DNA of 15,484 bases from an uncultured Clostridia bacterium (GTDB taxonomy: Bacteria; Bacillota; Clostridia; Christensenellales; UBA1242), in assembly GCA_944381225.1 (NCBI GenBank), contig CALWKJ010000020.1:1-15484 (forward strand), read 5' to 3'. This document shows, one piece after another, positions 15,102-15,484 of this stretch. The notes beneath the pieces were generated by a model. It saw only the letters and a list, made by a program, of their open reading frames with translations. It ran no database searches and was not told the origin of the DNA. A program made the position numbers and the translations under genes. The first letter of the stretch is position 1; every line of letters starts with the position of its first letter.

Positions 15102-15484
15102 ATGGAAAACGAATTGGACTTAACAAAAAGCACAAAATACGACCAATCGGACATTCAAGTTTTGGAAGGGCTTGAACCAGTGAGAAAAAGACCCGGAATG
15201 TATATTGGTTCCACTGATGAAAGAGGACTGCATCACTTGGTTACAGAAGTTGTGGACAATAGCATAGACGAAGCGTTGGCAGGATATTGCACCCACATTG
15301 AAGTATCCTTAAACAATGATGGTTCTTGTTCTGTAGCAGATAACGGTAGAGGTATCCCAACTGGGATAATAGAAAAAGAGGGCAAAAGCGCCGTTGAAGT
15401 TGTTTTAACAAAACTGCATGCCGGTGGAAAGTTTGGTGGAAGTGGCTACAAAATTTCCGGTGGTCTGCACGGGGTTGGTTGATA
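15102..15484 (+). CDS. gyrB: DNA gyrase subunit B, 3'-truncated
   Basis: N-terminal part of the ATPase subunit of DNA gyrase, which introduces negative supercoils. AGGAG (15091-15095) lies 6 bases before the ATG. Visible GHKL-ATPase features are QVLEGLEPVRKRPGMYIG (about 19-36), EVVDNSIDEA with the Mg-binding Asn, DNGRGIP, the VVLTKLHAGGKF block and SGGLHGVG (119-126). The gene runs off the window, about a fifth complete. Oddly, the codon after HGVG is TGA (15480-15482), four bases before the window end, where the family continues with a small or hydrophobic residue. I treat this as an end-of-contig error rather than a real stop, because everything before it is normal GyrB. Confidence 0.93.

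Overview
The window is a piece of an AT-rich (roughly 30% GC) chromosome, most likely from an uncultured gut-type Clostridia/Firmicutes bacterium. This is inferred from A/T-rich codon use, AGGAG-type ribosome binding sites, a Gram-positive-style signal peptidase I, lipoprotein-like signal sequences, QueH and a dnaE-pfk gene pair. No species-level claim can be made. It is dense housekeeping chromosome carrying three replication or repair genes (dnaE, recF, gyrB). No mobile element, CRISPR array, tRNA or rRNA was seen.

Layout. (1) 2-3547: the 3' part of dnaE, then 9 bases later a divergent 6-phosphofructokinase, closed by a terminator. (2) 3757-6577: ftsH from a TTG start, with an unusually long charged tail, overlapping a gene for a small putative lipoprotein; a 12-bp hairpin terminator follows. 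(3) 6651-7751, minus: a large Asn/Ser/Thr-rich exported protein of unknown function whose promoter predicts a nearly leaderless mRNA. (4) 7865-10695: a tight operon with every junction overlapping: an unknown 156-aa protein, queH (queuosine synthesis), lepB (signal peptidase I) and recF (DNA repair). (5) 10698-11489, minus: a lysophospholipid acyltransferase convergent with recF; both stop codons lie inside one shared hairpin. (6) 11658-13831: a two-gene operon for an SPFH-domain protein with three zinc ribbons and a zinc-ribbon membrane protein, resembling B. subtilis YdjI and YdjG, which act with PspA in membrane stress. (7) 13918-14948: two small proteins that both look like coiled coil, TM hairpin, coiled coil, and may be paralogs. 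(8) 15102-end: the 5' part of gyrB, preceded by a TATACTA-rich repeat and a perfect palindrome.

The ancestral Firmicutes order recF-gyrB is recognisable but is interrupted by about 4.4 kb of envelope genes carrying their own promoters and terminators. The strongest leads for something undescribed are the SPFH/zinc-ribbon operon with the adjacent pair of TM-hairpin proteins, the phosphofructokinase with changed active-site residues, and the repeat in front of gyrB. All functional links between neighbouring genes are inference.
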